NCBI GenBank assembly: GCA_017577365.1
Contig: PKRJ01000036.1
Location: 1-36,879, forward strand
DNA from: Gammaproteobacteria bacterium
GTDB lineage: Bacteria; Pseudomonadota; Gammaproteobacteria; Steroidobacterales; Rariloculaceae
DNA: 36,879 nt
Direction: 5' to 3'
A program made the translations under genes and the position numbers. The notes beneath the pieces were generated by a model. The model did not search any database. It was given only the letters and a program-made list of their open reading frames with translations, and was not told the DNA's origin. Position 1 is the first letter of the stretch; every line of letters starts with the position of its first letter. Positions 23,200 to 31,502 of this stretch are shown one piece after another.

Positions 23200-25020
23200 T
23201 CAGCGCGGCGCGAACACCGTGTCCCCGGGCTCGACCTCGTCGAGCGTGCCGTCGAGGCCGAACAGCCACACGCTGTCGCCGCGGGCGGAACCCGCGAACA
23301 GGTTCCCCGCCGAATACGCGACGACGTACTGCCGCCCCTTGTGCTCGAAGACGCTGACCGGCGCGTTCATCCCGGCGCCCGTCTGGAACGACCAGAGCAG
23401 CGTGCCGTCGCTCGAGTCGAGCGCGGTCAGCCGGCCGTCGCTGCGCCCGACGAAGACGAGGCCGCCGGCCGTCGTCACCGAGCCGCTGTAGCACGGTTCC
23501 GGCCACTGCTGCTGCCACGCGAGCCGATTCGTGCGCATGTCGAGCGCGGCGAAGACGCCGAGCGCGTGCAGATGGAAGCCGCCGAAGCCGCCGCCGAGGA
23601 ACGAGACGCCTTCGGGCGGGCGCGCCGCCTCGACCTCCTCGGCGATATACGCCCAGATTCGGTCCGTTGCGCAGACGTAGAAGTAGCCGGTCTCGGGGTC
23701 GTAGCTGCTCGGCGGCCAATTGGCGCCGCCCGCGACGCCGGGCTTCACGAGCACGGGCTCGTCGGTCCAGAACGGCGTGAAGATCCGGCCTTGATTGACG
23801 AGCTTCGTCCCCTCGGGCGGGATCGGGATCGACTGCGGCACGAACGCGTCGCCGACGGGAAAGGGCTGCGTCGGCGACGTCGCCTGGCGCGGCTCCTGCG
23901 GCACCGGCCGCTCCTCGATGCCGACGAGCGGCTCGCCGTTCGTGCGATCGAGAATGTAGACCCAGCCGGTCTTGCTCGCCTGCGCGAGCCCCTTGCGTAC
24001 GACGCCGTCGTACTCGAGATCGAAGAGGATCACCGGGTTCGGGCTGTCGTAATCCCAGAGGTCGTGATGGACCTGCTGGAAATGCCAGCGGTACTCGCCG
24101 GTGCGCGCGTCGAGCGCGACGATCGACGACGAGAACAGGTTGTCGCCGGCGCGGATCGAGCCGTTGTAGTCGGGGCCGGGATTGCCGGTCGAGAAGTAGA
24201 TCAGCCCGAGCTCGGGGTCGACCGCGGGCGTCTGCCAGACCGGGGCGCCGCCGTCCATCCAGATATCGTTGTCCTGCGGCCACGTCTCGTGGCCGAATTC
24301 TCCCGGACCCGGGATCGTATAGAACGTCCAGACGAGCTCGCCGGTCTCGGCGTCGTACGCTTTCACGCGGCCGCGAATGCCGCGCTCGCCGCCGGCGAAG
24401 CCCGTGATCACGAGCCCGTCGTAGTAGAGCGGCGCGCTCGTGATCGTATAGCCCTCTTGCCAGCGCTCCGCCTGCACCGACCAGACGACCTCGCCGGTTC
24501 GCCGATCGAGCGCGACGAGCTTGCCGTCGAGCCGGCCGACGAAGACCTTGCCGTCGCCTAAGCTCACGCCGCGGCTCGTCCAGCCGCAGCAGACGACGTT
24601 CTCGAAGCCGGGATCGAGCTCCGAGACGTATTTCCAGAGGATCTCGCCCCGGTCGACGTCGATCGCGAAGACGTCGTTCGCGCCCGTGACGACGTAGAGA
24701 ACGCCGGCATAGAAGAGCGGCTGAGCCTCGCCGGAATACGGCGGCCCGACGCCGGAGCCGTCGAGCCGCACGCGCCACACGCCTTTGAGCTCTGCGACGT
24801 TGTCTCGGTGGAGCTCCGTCAACGCCGAATGCCGACGGTTGTACCAGTCGCCGCCGTTCGTCGCCCAGATCGTCTCCGGCAACGCGACGAGCGCATCGCC
24901 GGCGAAGGCCGGCGCCGGCTCGATCGCGCGCTGCGCATCGGCCGGCATCGCGGCGAACGGCGCCAAGGTGCAGATCGCAAGGCCGACGGCGCCGCGTTTC
25001 CGCGCCGGATTCCGGTGCAT
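23200..25020 (-). CDS. Periplasmic PQQ-dependent (quinoprotein) dehydrogenase
   Basis: A 606-residue eight-bladed propeller enzyme that oxidises alcohols, aldoses or similar substrates with pyrroloquinoline quinone. The N-terminus is a Sec signal peptide ending near MPADAQ. The adjacent-cysteine pair that stacks on PQQ is C144-C145 (NVVCCGWTSRG). Metal ligands are E212 (GGERGIRG) and N280 (STGNPGPDYNG), and the catalytic base is D323 in HHDLWDYDS. D325, two residues on, is the position that marks lanthanide-dependent enzymes such as XoxF and PedH, although some glucose-type enzymes also have it. No CxxCH cytochrome motif is present, so a separate electron acceptor is needed. It lies 60 bp downstream of the hydratase-lyase gene. 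Confidence 0.92.
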   Translation of the reverse strand: MHRNPARKRGAVGLAICTLAPFAAMPADAQRAIEPAPAFAGDALVALPETIWATNGGDWYNRRHSALTELHRDNVAELKGVWRVRLDGSGVGPPYSGEAQPLFYAGVLYVVTGANDVFAIDVDRGEILWKYVSELDPGFENVVCCGWTSRGVSLGDGKVFVGRLDGKLVALDRRTGEVVWSVQAERWQEGYTITSAPLYYDGLVITGFAGGERGIRGRVKAYDAETGELVWTFYTIPGPGEFGHETWPQDNDIWMDGGAPVWQTPAVDPELGLIYFSTGNPGPDYNGSIRAGDNLFSSSIVALDARTGEYRWHFQQVHHDLWDYDSPNPVILFDLEYDGVVRKGLAQASKTGWVYILDRTNGEPLVGIEERPVPQEPRQATSPTQPFPVGDAFVPQSIPIPPEGTKLVNQGRIFTPFWTDEPVLVKPGVAGGANWPPSSYDPETGYFYVCATDRIWAYIAEEVEAARPPEGVSFLGGGFGGFHLHALGVFAALDMRTNRLAWQQQWPEPCYSGSVTTAGGLVFVGRSDGRLTALDSSDGTLLWSFQTGAGMNAPVSVFEHKGRQYVVAYSAGNLFAGSARGDSVWLFGLDGTLDEVEPGDTVFAPR

Positions 25021-25080
25021 ATCGATCCCCCCTTCGGTGCGGGCCGCCTCCCCCGGCGGCGCGCCTTCTTCAGCCGGCGG

Positions 25081-25920
25081 TCACTTCGTTTCCTTGAAGT
25101 GCTCGATCCCCGGCTTGAACGTCTTGTCGTCGAGAAAGGCCTTCATCGCATTGGCGCGGTTCTCGCCGGCGCCGAAATGCAACGCTTCGCCCAGCTTCGC
25201 GTAGAGATAGTCGGCCGCGACCTCCCAGTCCATATATCGGACGCGCTTCATCGCGAGCTTCGTGCCGCGGAGCACGGTCTGGTTCTTTTCCAGCAATACC
25301 TTCGCGAGCTCGCGGGTCCGCTCGCGCAGCCTGGCACGCGGCACGGCCTCGTTCACGAGACCCATCTCGGCGGCCTTCCGGCCGTCGAATGTCTCGCCGG
25401 TCATGGCGTAGTACAGCGCGTTGCGGTAGCCCATCGTCTCGATCGCCGCCTTCGTGACGTTGCCGGCCGGAAGGATGCCCCAGTTGATCTCGGAAAGGCC
25501 GAAGACCGCTTCCTCGGCGGCGATCGCGAGATCGCACGCGACGAGCGGCGTGAACGCGCCTCCGAAGCACCAGCCGTTCACCATCGCGATCGTCGGCTTC
25601 GGATAGTCCCGCAGGCGCCGCCACTGCCATTCCTCGGCCGTGCGGCGCACCGCGAGCACGACCGTGTCCGGCGCGTCGTCGGTCTCGCGGAAATATTCCT
25701 TGAGGTCCATGCCGGCCGAGAAGGACTCGCCGGCGCCGGTCAGCACGAGCACCTTGCAGCGATCGTCGGTCGCGAGCGCGATGACCGTGCGGAGCATCTC
25801 CTCGTTCAGCGCCGGGCTCATCGCGTTGCGCTTCTCCGGCCGGCTCATCGTGACCCACGCAATCCCCTCGTCGAACTCGACGAGCACGAGATTGCCCCAC
25901 GGTTCCTTCCCTTCGGACAT
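25081..25920 (-). CDS. ech: p-Hydroxycinnamoyl-CoA hydratase/lyase (feruloyl-CoA hydratase-lyase)
   Basis: A 279-residue crotonase that hydrates and cleaves feruloyl- or p-coumaroyl-CoA to vanillin or 4-hydroxybenzaldehyde plus acetyl-CoA. It closely resembles Pseudomonas HCHL: RPEKRNAMSPALNEEM, LTGAGESFSAGMDLKEYFRE, PTIAMVNGWCFGGAFTPLV, FGLSEINWG with catalytic E144 (E143 in HCHL), ADYLYAKL with the phenol-binding Tyr, and FLDDKTFKPG. HCHL Ser123 is Thr124 here. The ATG at 25918-25920 follows AGGGAGA; the frame extends to 26202 without support. It heads a minus-strand operon with the PQQ dehydrogenase, divergent from the molybdenum hydroxylase genes. No feruloyl-CoA synthetase is in the window. 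Confidence 0.92.
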   Translation of the reverse strand: MSEGKEPWGNLVLVEFDEGIAWVTMSRPEKRNAMSPALNEEMLRTVIALATDDRCKVLVLTGAGESFSAGMDLKEYFRETDDAPDTVVLAVRRTAEEWQWRRLRDYPKPTIAMVNGWCFGGAFTPLVACDLAIAAEEAVFGLSEINWGILPAGNVTKAAIETMGYRNALYYAMTGETFDGRKAAEMGLVNEAVPRARLRERTRELAKVLLEKNQTVLRGTKLAMKRVRYMDWEVAADYLYAKLGEALHFGAGENRANAMKAFLDDKTFKPGIEHFKETK

Positions 25921-26204
25921 GCGTTTCTCCCTGCTGACGACCGGCCGGGGCCGGGCGAGGCGGCGGAATCGCGGCGGTCGCCCAGCGCACGGCAAGGTCC
26001 CGCGCCCGGTCTGCAGTCGTCCGCCTCGGGCTTTTTGTTGTACGCTATGGTCCTGCAGCCGCAGGCGCCTAGCCGCATATGGTAAGCGAGATCCGATAAC
26101 GGTGCCCGTCGGGGCCCGCGGCCGCAAGCGTTGGGGGCGCGAGAAGCACGACACGCACGGCGTCTCGTCGTGCACGTGGGAGTAGCTCGAAGCGGAGAGC
26201 ATCC
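25921..26204. promoter_or_regulatory. Divergent intergenic region between ech and the Mo-hydroxylase operon
   Basis: 284 bp with no supported gene. It holds a relatively AT-rich patch (CTTTTTGTTGTACGCTATGG, 26031-26050), a 5-bp stem CCTGC-AGCC-GCAGG (26052-26065) and a CATATG palindrome near 26077. Both operons must start here, so shared control is likely, but no regulator site can be named. Confidence 0.4.
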
Positions 26205-26891
26205 ATGGCGGAGAATCCGAGGGATCGAGACGTTTTGGGATACCCCGAGCCGAGATACGAGCGCTCGGGATTGTCTGACCTCGCGTCGCGCAAGGCGACG
26301 CGGCGGCAGTTCATCAAGGGCATCATCGCCTCGGGCGCGGCGGTGTCGAGCGCCGCGTATCTGTTCGGCTGCTCGAGCGGCGAGCGCGCGGTGGCGCCGG
26401 CCGGCGGCGTCGAGCGCATGCTGACGCTGCGCGTGAACGGCCAGGAACGCCACGTCGACGTGCTGCCGAACGAGACGCTCGCGATGACGCTGCGCTACAA
26501 GCTCGGGCTGACCGGCACGAAGCTCGGCTGCGATCGTGGCGAGTGCGGCGCGTGCACCGTGCTGATCGACGACGTGCCGACGTACGCGTGCTCGACGCTG
26601 ACGCATCAGGTGAGGAACCGGTCGATCGAGACGATCGAAGGGCTCGAGGGGCCGAACGGCGAGCTTCATCCGGTTCAGCAGGCGATGATCGACGAGCTCG
26701 GCCCGCAGTGCGGCTTCTGCACGCCGGGTCAGATCATGAGCGCCGTGGGACTGCTGCGTGCGAACCCGAGGCCGACCCGCGAGGAAGCGCGGCTCGCGCT
26801 TTCGGGCAATCTGTGCCGCTGCGGCGCCTATGACCACTACCTGAACGCCGTGATGCGAGCGGCCGGCCAGAGCGCGGTGTCGCAGGCGTAA
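26205..26891 (+). CDS. Mo-hydroxylase 2Fe-2S subunit with Tat signal
   Basis: A 228-residue iron-sulfur subunit of the xanthine dehydrogenase family. Cysteines 109, 114, 117 and 129 (GCDRGECGACTVL, YACS) bind the plant-type 2Fe-2S cluster. Cysteines 169, 172, 204 and 206 (CGFC, CRCG) bind the second cluster. The N-terminus has a twin-arginine motif, TRRQFIKG (residues 32-39), followed by a hydrophobic stretch ending AYLFGCSS. The cysteine at 56 sits in a lipobox-like position, so a Tat-exported lipoprotein is possible. E. coli PaoA (YagT) also carries a Tat signal. A GGAGAG ribosome-binding site precedes the ATG. It is 14 bp ahead of the Mo subunit. Confidence 0.92.
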   Translation: MAENPRDRDVLGYPEPRYERSGLSDLASRKATRRQFIKGIIASGAAVSSAAYLFGCSSGERAVAPAGGVERMLTLRVNGQERHVDVLPNETLAMTLRYKLGLTGTKLGCDRGECGACTVLIDDVPTYACSTLTHQVRNRSIETIEGLEGPNGELHPVQQAMIDELGPQCGFCTPGQIMSAVGLLRANPRPTREEARLALSGNLCRCGAYDHYLNAVMRAAGQSAVSQA

Positions 26892-26905
26892 GAGGAGGCA
26901 ACCCG

Positions 26906-29320
26906 ATGGCTGAACTCTTGGGCAAGGATTTCGTGCCGCCGGACGTCTACGGCAAGGTCACGGGCAAAGCGAAGTACGCGGAGGATTTCCGCGCCGACAA
27001 CATGTGCTTCTGCCGCCTCTTGCTCTCGCCGATGCCGCACGCGCGCGTGCGCAACATCGACGTCTCCGAGGCGCTCAAGATGGAAGGCGTGCTCGCGGTG
27101 CTGACCGCGGACGAGGTCCCCGCGCAGCCGCCGCCCGCCGAGCCGATCCTCACGAACGAGCCGCTCTTCGTCGGCGCGCCGATCCTCGCGGTCGCGGCCG
27201 AGACAGAGCAGCTCGCGCAGGACGCGATCGACCGCATCCGCATCGACCTCGAGGAGCTGCCGTTCACGGTCGATCCGCTCGAGAGCCTCTACCCGGGCGG
27301 TCCCGACGCACGCTCCGAGGGCAACGTCGTCGACAACCGTCTCGGCGGTCCGCCCCAGGTCAAGCGCGTGAAGTGGACCGCGGCCGATTTTGCCGCGGCG
27401 GGCGAGGACAAGCTGCCGATGGGCGAGCCGCTCGCGGAGTGGTCGTACGGCGACGTCGAAGGCAATTTCGCGAAGGCCGCGCTCGTGCTCGACGAGACGT
27501 TCGTCACCGCGGGCATGTCGCACCATTCGATGGAGCCGCGCTCCGCGATGGCGTACTGGCAGAACGGCAAGTGCTACGTGTACGGCTCGAGCCAGAGCCA
27601 GAGCTTCGTCGTTCCGGACCTCGCGAACTACATCGGCATTCCCGTCGAGGATCTCGTCTACGTCGCCGAGACCTGCGGCGGCGGTTTCGGCTCTAAGGGC
27701 ACGGCGTATCCCTTGATGTCGATCCCGGCCCACATGTCCCGCAAGCTGAACGGACGGCCCGTGATGATGCGCATCAGCCGTGCCGAGGAGTTCTATCTCG
27801 GCTACGCGCGAAGCGGCTTCCAGGGCCGGATCAAGATGGGCTTCAGCGCGGAAGGCCGCCTCATCGCCGTCGACATGTACGTCGTGCAGGAGAGCGGCGC
27901 GACGGTGGGCTTCCCGGATTGGCCGTCGTCGGGCGAGACGGTGTCCATTCTGTATCAGCCGGAGGCGATGCGCTGGCGCGGCACGAGCGTGTTCACGAAT
28001 ACCGTTCCGCGCACGGCGCAGCGCGGCCCGGGCCACAATCAGACGGTCTCGATCACCGAGCCGCTGATGGACAAGGCCGCGCGCGCGCTCGGCATCGATC
28101 CGCTCGAGATCCGGCGCATCAACTCGCCCGACATGAACGGGCGGATCGGCGGCGAGCGCACGCCGGTGACGAGCTGCTATATCCGTGAGGCGCTCGAGAA
28201 GGGCGCGCAGGCGTTCAATTACGCGGAACGCAAGGCGAGGAGCGGTCAACGCAACGGCTCCAAGGTGCGCGCGGTCGCCGTCGGTCAGGGATTCCATCCG
28301 GCCGGCTTCTTCGGCTTCGACGGTATCGTGCGCATCACGCCGGAAGGCAAGCTGCACATCCATACGGGCGTCGGCAACCTCGGCACGTACTCGCATACGG
28401 GCACGGCGCGCATCGCGGCCGAGGTGCTGAAGATGAGCTGGGAGAACTGCGTCGTCGAGCGCGGCGATACGCGCAAGCATCTGCCGTGGAATATCGGTCA
28501 GTTCGGCAGCAACACGTCGTTCACGATGGCGCGCACGAACTACGTGGCGGCGATGGACGCGCTCGCGAAGCTCAAGGAAATCGCCGCGATGGATCTCGGC
28601 GGCTCGCCGGACGACTACGACATCGGCGACGAGCGCGTCTTCAAGAAGGACGACCCGAGCACGGGCCTCACGTACGCGCAGGCCGCGCAGCGCGCGATCG
28701 AGCTCGGCGGGCGTTTCGACGGCCACGAGCCCCCGGGCGACGTCAATCCGATGACGCGGGCTTCGGTGCTCGCGCTCGCCGGCACCGGCCTGATCGGCGC
28801 CGCGCGCGACAACTTGCCGGTCACCGGGCAGCCCGCGGCGTTCACCGCGGGCTTCATCGAGATCGAGCTCGACGTCGAGACCGGCAAGGTCGAGATCCTC
28901 GACTACCTCGGGGTCGCCGACTGCGGCACGGTCATCCATCCGAAGGGGCTCGCGACGCAGGTCAAGGGCGGCGCGGTCATGGGCTTCGGCATGGCCGTGC
29001 TCGAGCGGCACATCTACGATCCGCAGAACGGGCTGCCGGGCAACGTCGGTCTCTATCAGGCGAAGCCGCCCAGCTATCTCGACGTGCCTTCGGTGATGCG
29101 CGCCGATGCGGTGGATCTGCCCGATCCGCAGAGCCCGCTCGGCACGAAGGGCATCGGCGAGCCGGTGATGGGCGCGGGGTCCGCGGCCCTGCTCTGCGCG
29201 ATCTCCGAGGCGCTCGGAGGGCACGTGTTCAACCGCATACCGGTCACGCCCGACCACATCGTCAACGTGCTGAGCGGCCGCGGCCAGTCTCACCGGCCGC
29301 TGCAGGTGAATACCGCCTGA
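26906..29320 (+). CDS. Mo-hydroxylase molybdopterin-binding large subunit
   Basis: The 804-residue catalytic subunit of a xanthine dehydrogenase-family enzyme, which hydroxylates or oxidises its substrate with water-derived oxygen at a molybdenum cofactor. Family motifs are DVYGKVTGKAKYAEDF at the start, ETCGGGFGSKG, RGPGHNQTVSITEPLMD, and KGIGEPVMGAGSAAL with catalytic Glu752. It has no signal of its own. Export would be by co-folding with the Tat-bearing small subunit, as proposed for PaoABC. The gene order (2Fe-2S, Mo, FAD) differs from paoABC. GAGGAGG lies before the ATG. The substrate is unknown; an aromatic aldehyde is suggested by the neighbouring hydratase-lyase. Confidence 0.92.
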   Translation: MAELLGKDFVPPDVYGKVTGKAKYAEDFRADNMCFCRLLLSPMPHARVRNIDVSEALKMEGVLAVLTADEVPAQPPPAEPILTNEPLFVGAPILAVAAETEQLAQDAIDRIRIDLEELPFTVDPLESLYPGGPDARSEGNVVDNRLGGPPQVKRVKWTAADFAAAGEDKLPMGEPLAEWSYGDVEGNFAKAALVLDETFVTAGMSHHSMEPRSAMAYWQNGKCYVYGSSQSQSFVVPDLANYIGIPVEDLVYVAETCGGGFGSKGTAYPLMSIPAHMSRKLNGRPVMMRISRAEEFYLGYARSGFQGRIKMGFSAEGRLIAVDMYVVQESGATVGFPDWPSSGETVSILYQPEAMRWRGTSVFTNTVPRTAQRGPGHNQTVSITEPLMDKAARALGIDPLEIRRINSPDMNGRIGGERTPVTSCYIREALEKGAQAFNYAERKARSGQRNGSKVRAVAVGQGFHPAGFFGFDGIVRITPEGKLHIHTGVGNLGTYSHTGTARIAAEVLKMSWENCVVERGDTRKHLPWNIGQFGSNTSFTMARTNYVAAMDALAKLKEIAAMDLGGSPDDYDIGDERVFKKDDPSTGLTYAQAAQRAIELGGRFDGHEPPGDVNPMTRASVLALAGTGLIGAARDNLPVTGQPAAFTAGFIEIELDVETGKVEILDYLGVADCGTVIHPKGLATQVKGGAVMGFGMAVLERHIYDPQNGLPGNVGLYQAKPPSYLDVPSVMRADAVDLPDPQSPLGTKGIGEPVMGAGSAALLCAISEALGGHVFNRIPVTPDHIVNVLSGRGQSHRPLQVNTA

Positions 29321-29415
29321 GCTGGCGAGAAGGGATCGAGATAGAGACTTAGCATGGGCCCTGGTCCCGACATCGACGAGAACGGGAGCGGGGCCGTCGA
29401 AAAGCGGAGCGAGCG

Positions 29416-30411
29416 ATGGGCACCAGAGACATGATGCCGAGCTTCGAGCTCTACCAGCCGGACACGTTGGAGGCGGCGCTCGATCTGCTCGGCCGTTTCG
29501 GCGAGGACGGCTGGGCGCTGGCCGGCGGCAACGACAGCTTCGACTGGTTCAAGGATCGCGTGAAGCGGCCGCGCTACGTCGTCGACCTGACCGGAATCGA
29601 GGCCTTGAAGGGGATCCGCGAGACGGCGGACGGCGGCGTCGAGATCGGCGCGCTGACGACGCTGACCGAGATCGAGCGCAGCGACGTGATTCGTTCGCGC
29701 TTCGGCGTGCTGGCCGAGGCCGCGTCGAAGGTCGCGAGCCCGCAGATCCGCAATACCGGAACGATCGGCGGGAATCTCTGTCAGGACGCGCGCTGCTGGT
29801 ACTACCGCTACGGCGTGCACTGTTATCGCGCCGGCGGAAATACCTGCTACGCGGATACGCCCGAAGGGCAGAACCGCGAGCACTGTCTCTGGGGCGCGGA
29901 CCGCTGCGTCGCCGTGAGCCCGTCGGATACGGCGCCGGCGATGGTCGTGCTCGACGCGCGGATGGTCGTCGCGGGCCCGAACGGAGAGCGCGAGGTGCCC
30001 GCCGAGCAGTTCTTCATCGGCCCGAGCATCGACATCACGCGGATGACGGTGCTCGAGCCCGGCGAGCTGCTGACGGCGATCCGCATTCCGCCGAGCTGGG
30101 CCGGAGCGCGGTTCTATTTCGAGAAAGTCGCCGACCGCAACGTTTGGGATTTCCCGCTCGTGAATATCGCCGCGGCGATGCGCGTGAACGGCAACGTGAT
30201 CGAGGACGCTCGCTTCGCCGCGGGTGCCGTGCAGTGCACGCCGCGCAGGCTCACGGTCGTCGAGGAGGTCGTTCGCGGCCAGCCGCGGAGCGAGGACCTC
30301 GCGCGGCTCGCGGGGCAGTCGGCGGTGCGCGGAGCGACGCCGCTCAACTATAACCACTTCAAGATTCCGTTGCTGCAGAACCTCGTGATGCGCGCCGTGC
30401 GCGACGCGTAA
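29416..30411 (+). CDS. Mo-hydroxylase FAD subunit with Cys-rich (likely 4Fe-4S) insert
   Basis: The 331-residue FAD-binding subunit of the same complex (CoxM/PaoB type). ALAGGNDSF and the NTGTIGGNLCQ segment bind FAD. Between them and VSPSDTAPAMV lies an insert with Cys122, 127, 136, 144, 157 and 164. Inserts of this kind hold an additional 4Fe-4S cluster in PaoB (YagS) and in the 4-hydroxybenzoyl-CoA reductase beta subunit. Four of the six cysteines would suffice. The start is the ATG at 29416, with GGAG upstream. A strong stem-loop 24 bp after the stop ends the operon. No XdhC/PaoD-type maturation factor follows. Confidence 0.9.
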   Translation: MGTRDMMPSFELYQPDTLEAALDLLGRFGEDGWALAGGNDSFDWFKDRVKRPRYVVDLTGIEALKGIRETADGGVEIGALTTLTEIERSDVIRSRFGVLAEAASKVASPQIRNTGTIGGNLCQDARCWYYRYGVHCYRAGGNTCYADTPEGQNREHCLWGADRCVAVSPSDTAPAMVVLDARMVVAGPNGEREVPAEQFFIGPSIDITRMTVLEPGELLTAIRIPPSWAGARFYFEKVADRNVWDFPLVNIAAAMRVNGNVIEDARFAAGAVQCTPRRLTVVEEVVRGQPRSEDLARLAGQSAVRGATPLNYNHFKIPLLQNLVMRAVRDA

Positions 30412-30435
30412 TCGCGGCAAGCTTCGCGTGTGTTT

Positions 30436-30466
30436 GCGCGGGCGCCTTCGGCGCCCGCGCGCGTTT
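30436..30466 (+). terminator. Rho-independent-type terminator after the Mo-hydroxylase operon
   Basis: GCGCGGGCGCC and GGCGCCCGCGC form a perfect 11-bp stem (30436-30446 with 30450-30460) around a TTC loop, then GCGTTTCTC. It begins 24 bp after the FAD-subunit stop. The stem is very stable, and the T tract is short. Confidence 0.7.
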
Positions 30467-30607
30467 CTCGGGGGGCGATGCGCGTCGACGTCGCGAAACG
30501 CTCGGTCCGTCGCGCGGGCGTTCCGCGTCTTGCACGGCTCGTTCCCGCGTGCGACGCTTCGCCGAGTACCCGGCGGAGATTCCGACGCGGAGGGCAAGCG
30601 GGGCGAT

Positions 30608-31351
30608 ATGGCGATGCGCCGTCGCAGCGGATGGCTCGGCTCGATTGCGGTCGCGACGCTCGCGGTGCCCGCAAGCGGCGATCCGCCGCGCACCGTGCCC
30701 GCATCGGAATTTCGTTTCACTCGCCTTCAATACGCGGATCTCGGCTACGGCTTCGGCCGAAGCTGGCTCGTCGACTATCCGGAGGCCGAGATCCACTTCG
30801 GACGCGCTATCGCGCGCCTGACGCGAGTCGAGATCGGCGAGCCCGGCATCGTCAACCTGCGCGACGACGACCTTTTCGACTATCCGTGGCTCTATGCCGT
30901 CGAGGTCGGCCGGTGGCATCTCGACGATCAGGAGGCGGCCAAGCTGCGGGAATATCTGCTGCGCGGCGGGTTCCTGATGGTCGACGATTTCCACGGCACG
31001 ATGGAATGGCGCCGCTTCATGGAGTCGATGCAGAAGGTCTTTCCCGATCGGCCGGTCGTCGACATCGCCGACGAGGACGAGGTCTTGCACGTCCTTTACG
31101 ACGTCGACCAGCGAATCCAGATTCCCGGAATCGCGCCGCTCTCCCGCGGCGTGACGTACGAGCGCGACGGCGTCACGCCGTACTGGCGCGGCATCTACGA
31201 CGATCGCGGCCGGCTCATGGTCGCGATCAATTTCAACATGGATCTCGGCGACGCGTGGGAGCATGCCGACGATCCGCGCTACCCCGAGCCGATGACCGCC
31301 CTCGCGTATCGCTTCGCCGTCAATTACGTAATTTACGCGATGACGCACTGA
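30608..31351 (+). CDS. DUF4159 domain-containing exported protein
   Basis: A 247-residue protein with a short signal-like N-terminus (MAMRRRSGWLGSIAVATLAVPASG). The rest matches DUF4159: FRFTRLQYADLGYG, WLVDYPEAEIHFGRAI, DLFDYPWLYAVEVG, LREYLLRGGFLMVDDFHG and MQKVFPDRPVVDI. The fold is ThuA/glutamine-amidotransferase-like, and the function is unsettled. I chose the ATG at 30608; the frame is open from 30428, but those codons lie in the terminator region. It stands alone between the Mo-hydroxylase terminator and the iron transporter, so its context does not reveal a role. Confidence 0.85.
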   Translation: MAMRRRSGWLGSIAVATLAVPASGDPPRTVPASEFRFTRLQYADLGYGFGRSWLVDYPEAEIHFGRAIARLTRVEIGEPGIVNLRDDDLFDYPWLYAVEVGRWHLDDQEAAKLREYLLRGGFLMVDDFHGTMEWRRFMESMQKVFPDRPVVDIADEDEVLHVLYDVDQRIQIPGIAPLSRGVTYERDGVTPYWRGIYDDRGRLMVAINFNMDLGDAWEHADDPRYPEPMTALAYRFAVNYVIYAMTH

Positions 31352-31463
31352 GGCCGTTGCCGTATCCTCGGCCGCTGCCCGCCGCCGGAACGACGTGCCG
31401 CCCGGTCCCAAGAATTGCCAAGGCGGCCTTGCATTCCTCCACGCGTATGGTGAACACTTGATC

Positions 31464-31488
31464 GCAAATGAGAGCGATTCCTGTTTGC
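31464..31488. promoter_or_regulatory. Fur-box-like operator upstream of fbpC
   Basis: The core AATGAGAGCGATTCCTGTT (31467-31485) matches the common Fur-box form AATGAGAATGATTATCATT at 13 of 19 positions. It is flanked by the inverted repeat GCAAA/TTTGC. It ends 14 bp before the fbpC ATG, where iron-loaded Fur would block transcription. The match is by eye. Confidence 0.6.
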
Positions 31489-31502
31489 ATTCTGACACGG
31501 TG

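Noticed and set aside
26837..29293. 818-residue minus-strand open frame
   Set aside because: It is fully antisense to the molybdopterin subunit, which has clear family motifs; the antisense product is His/Arg-rich without motifs.
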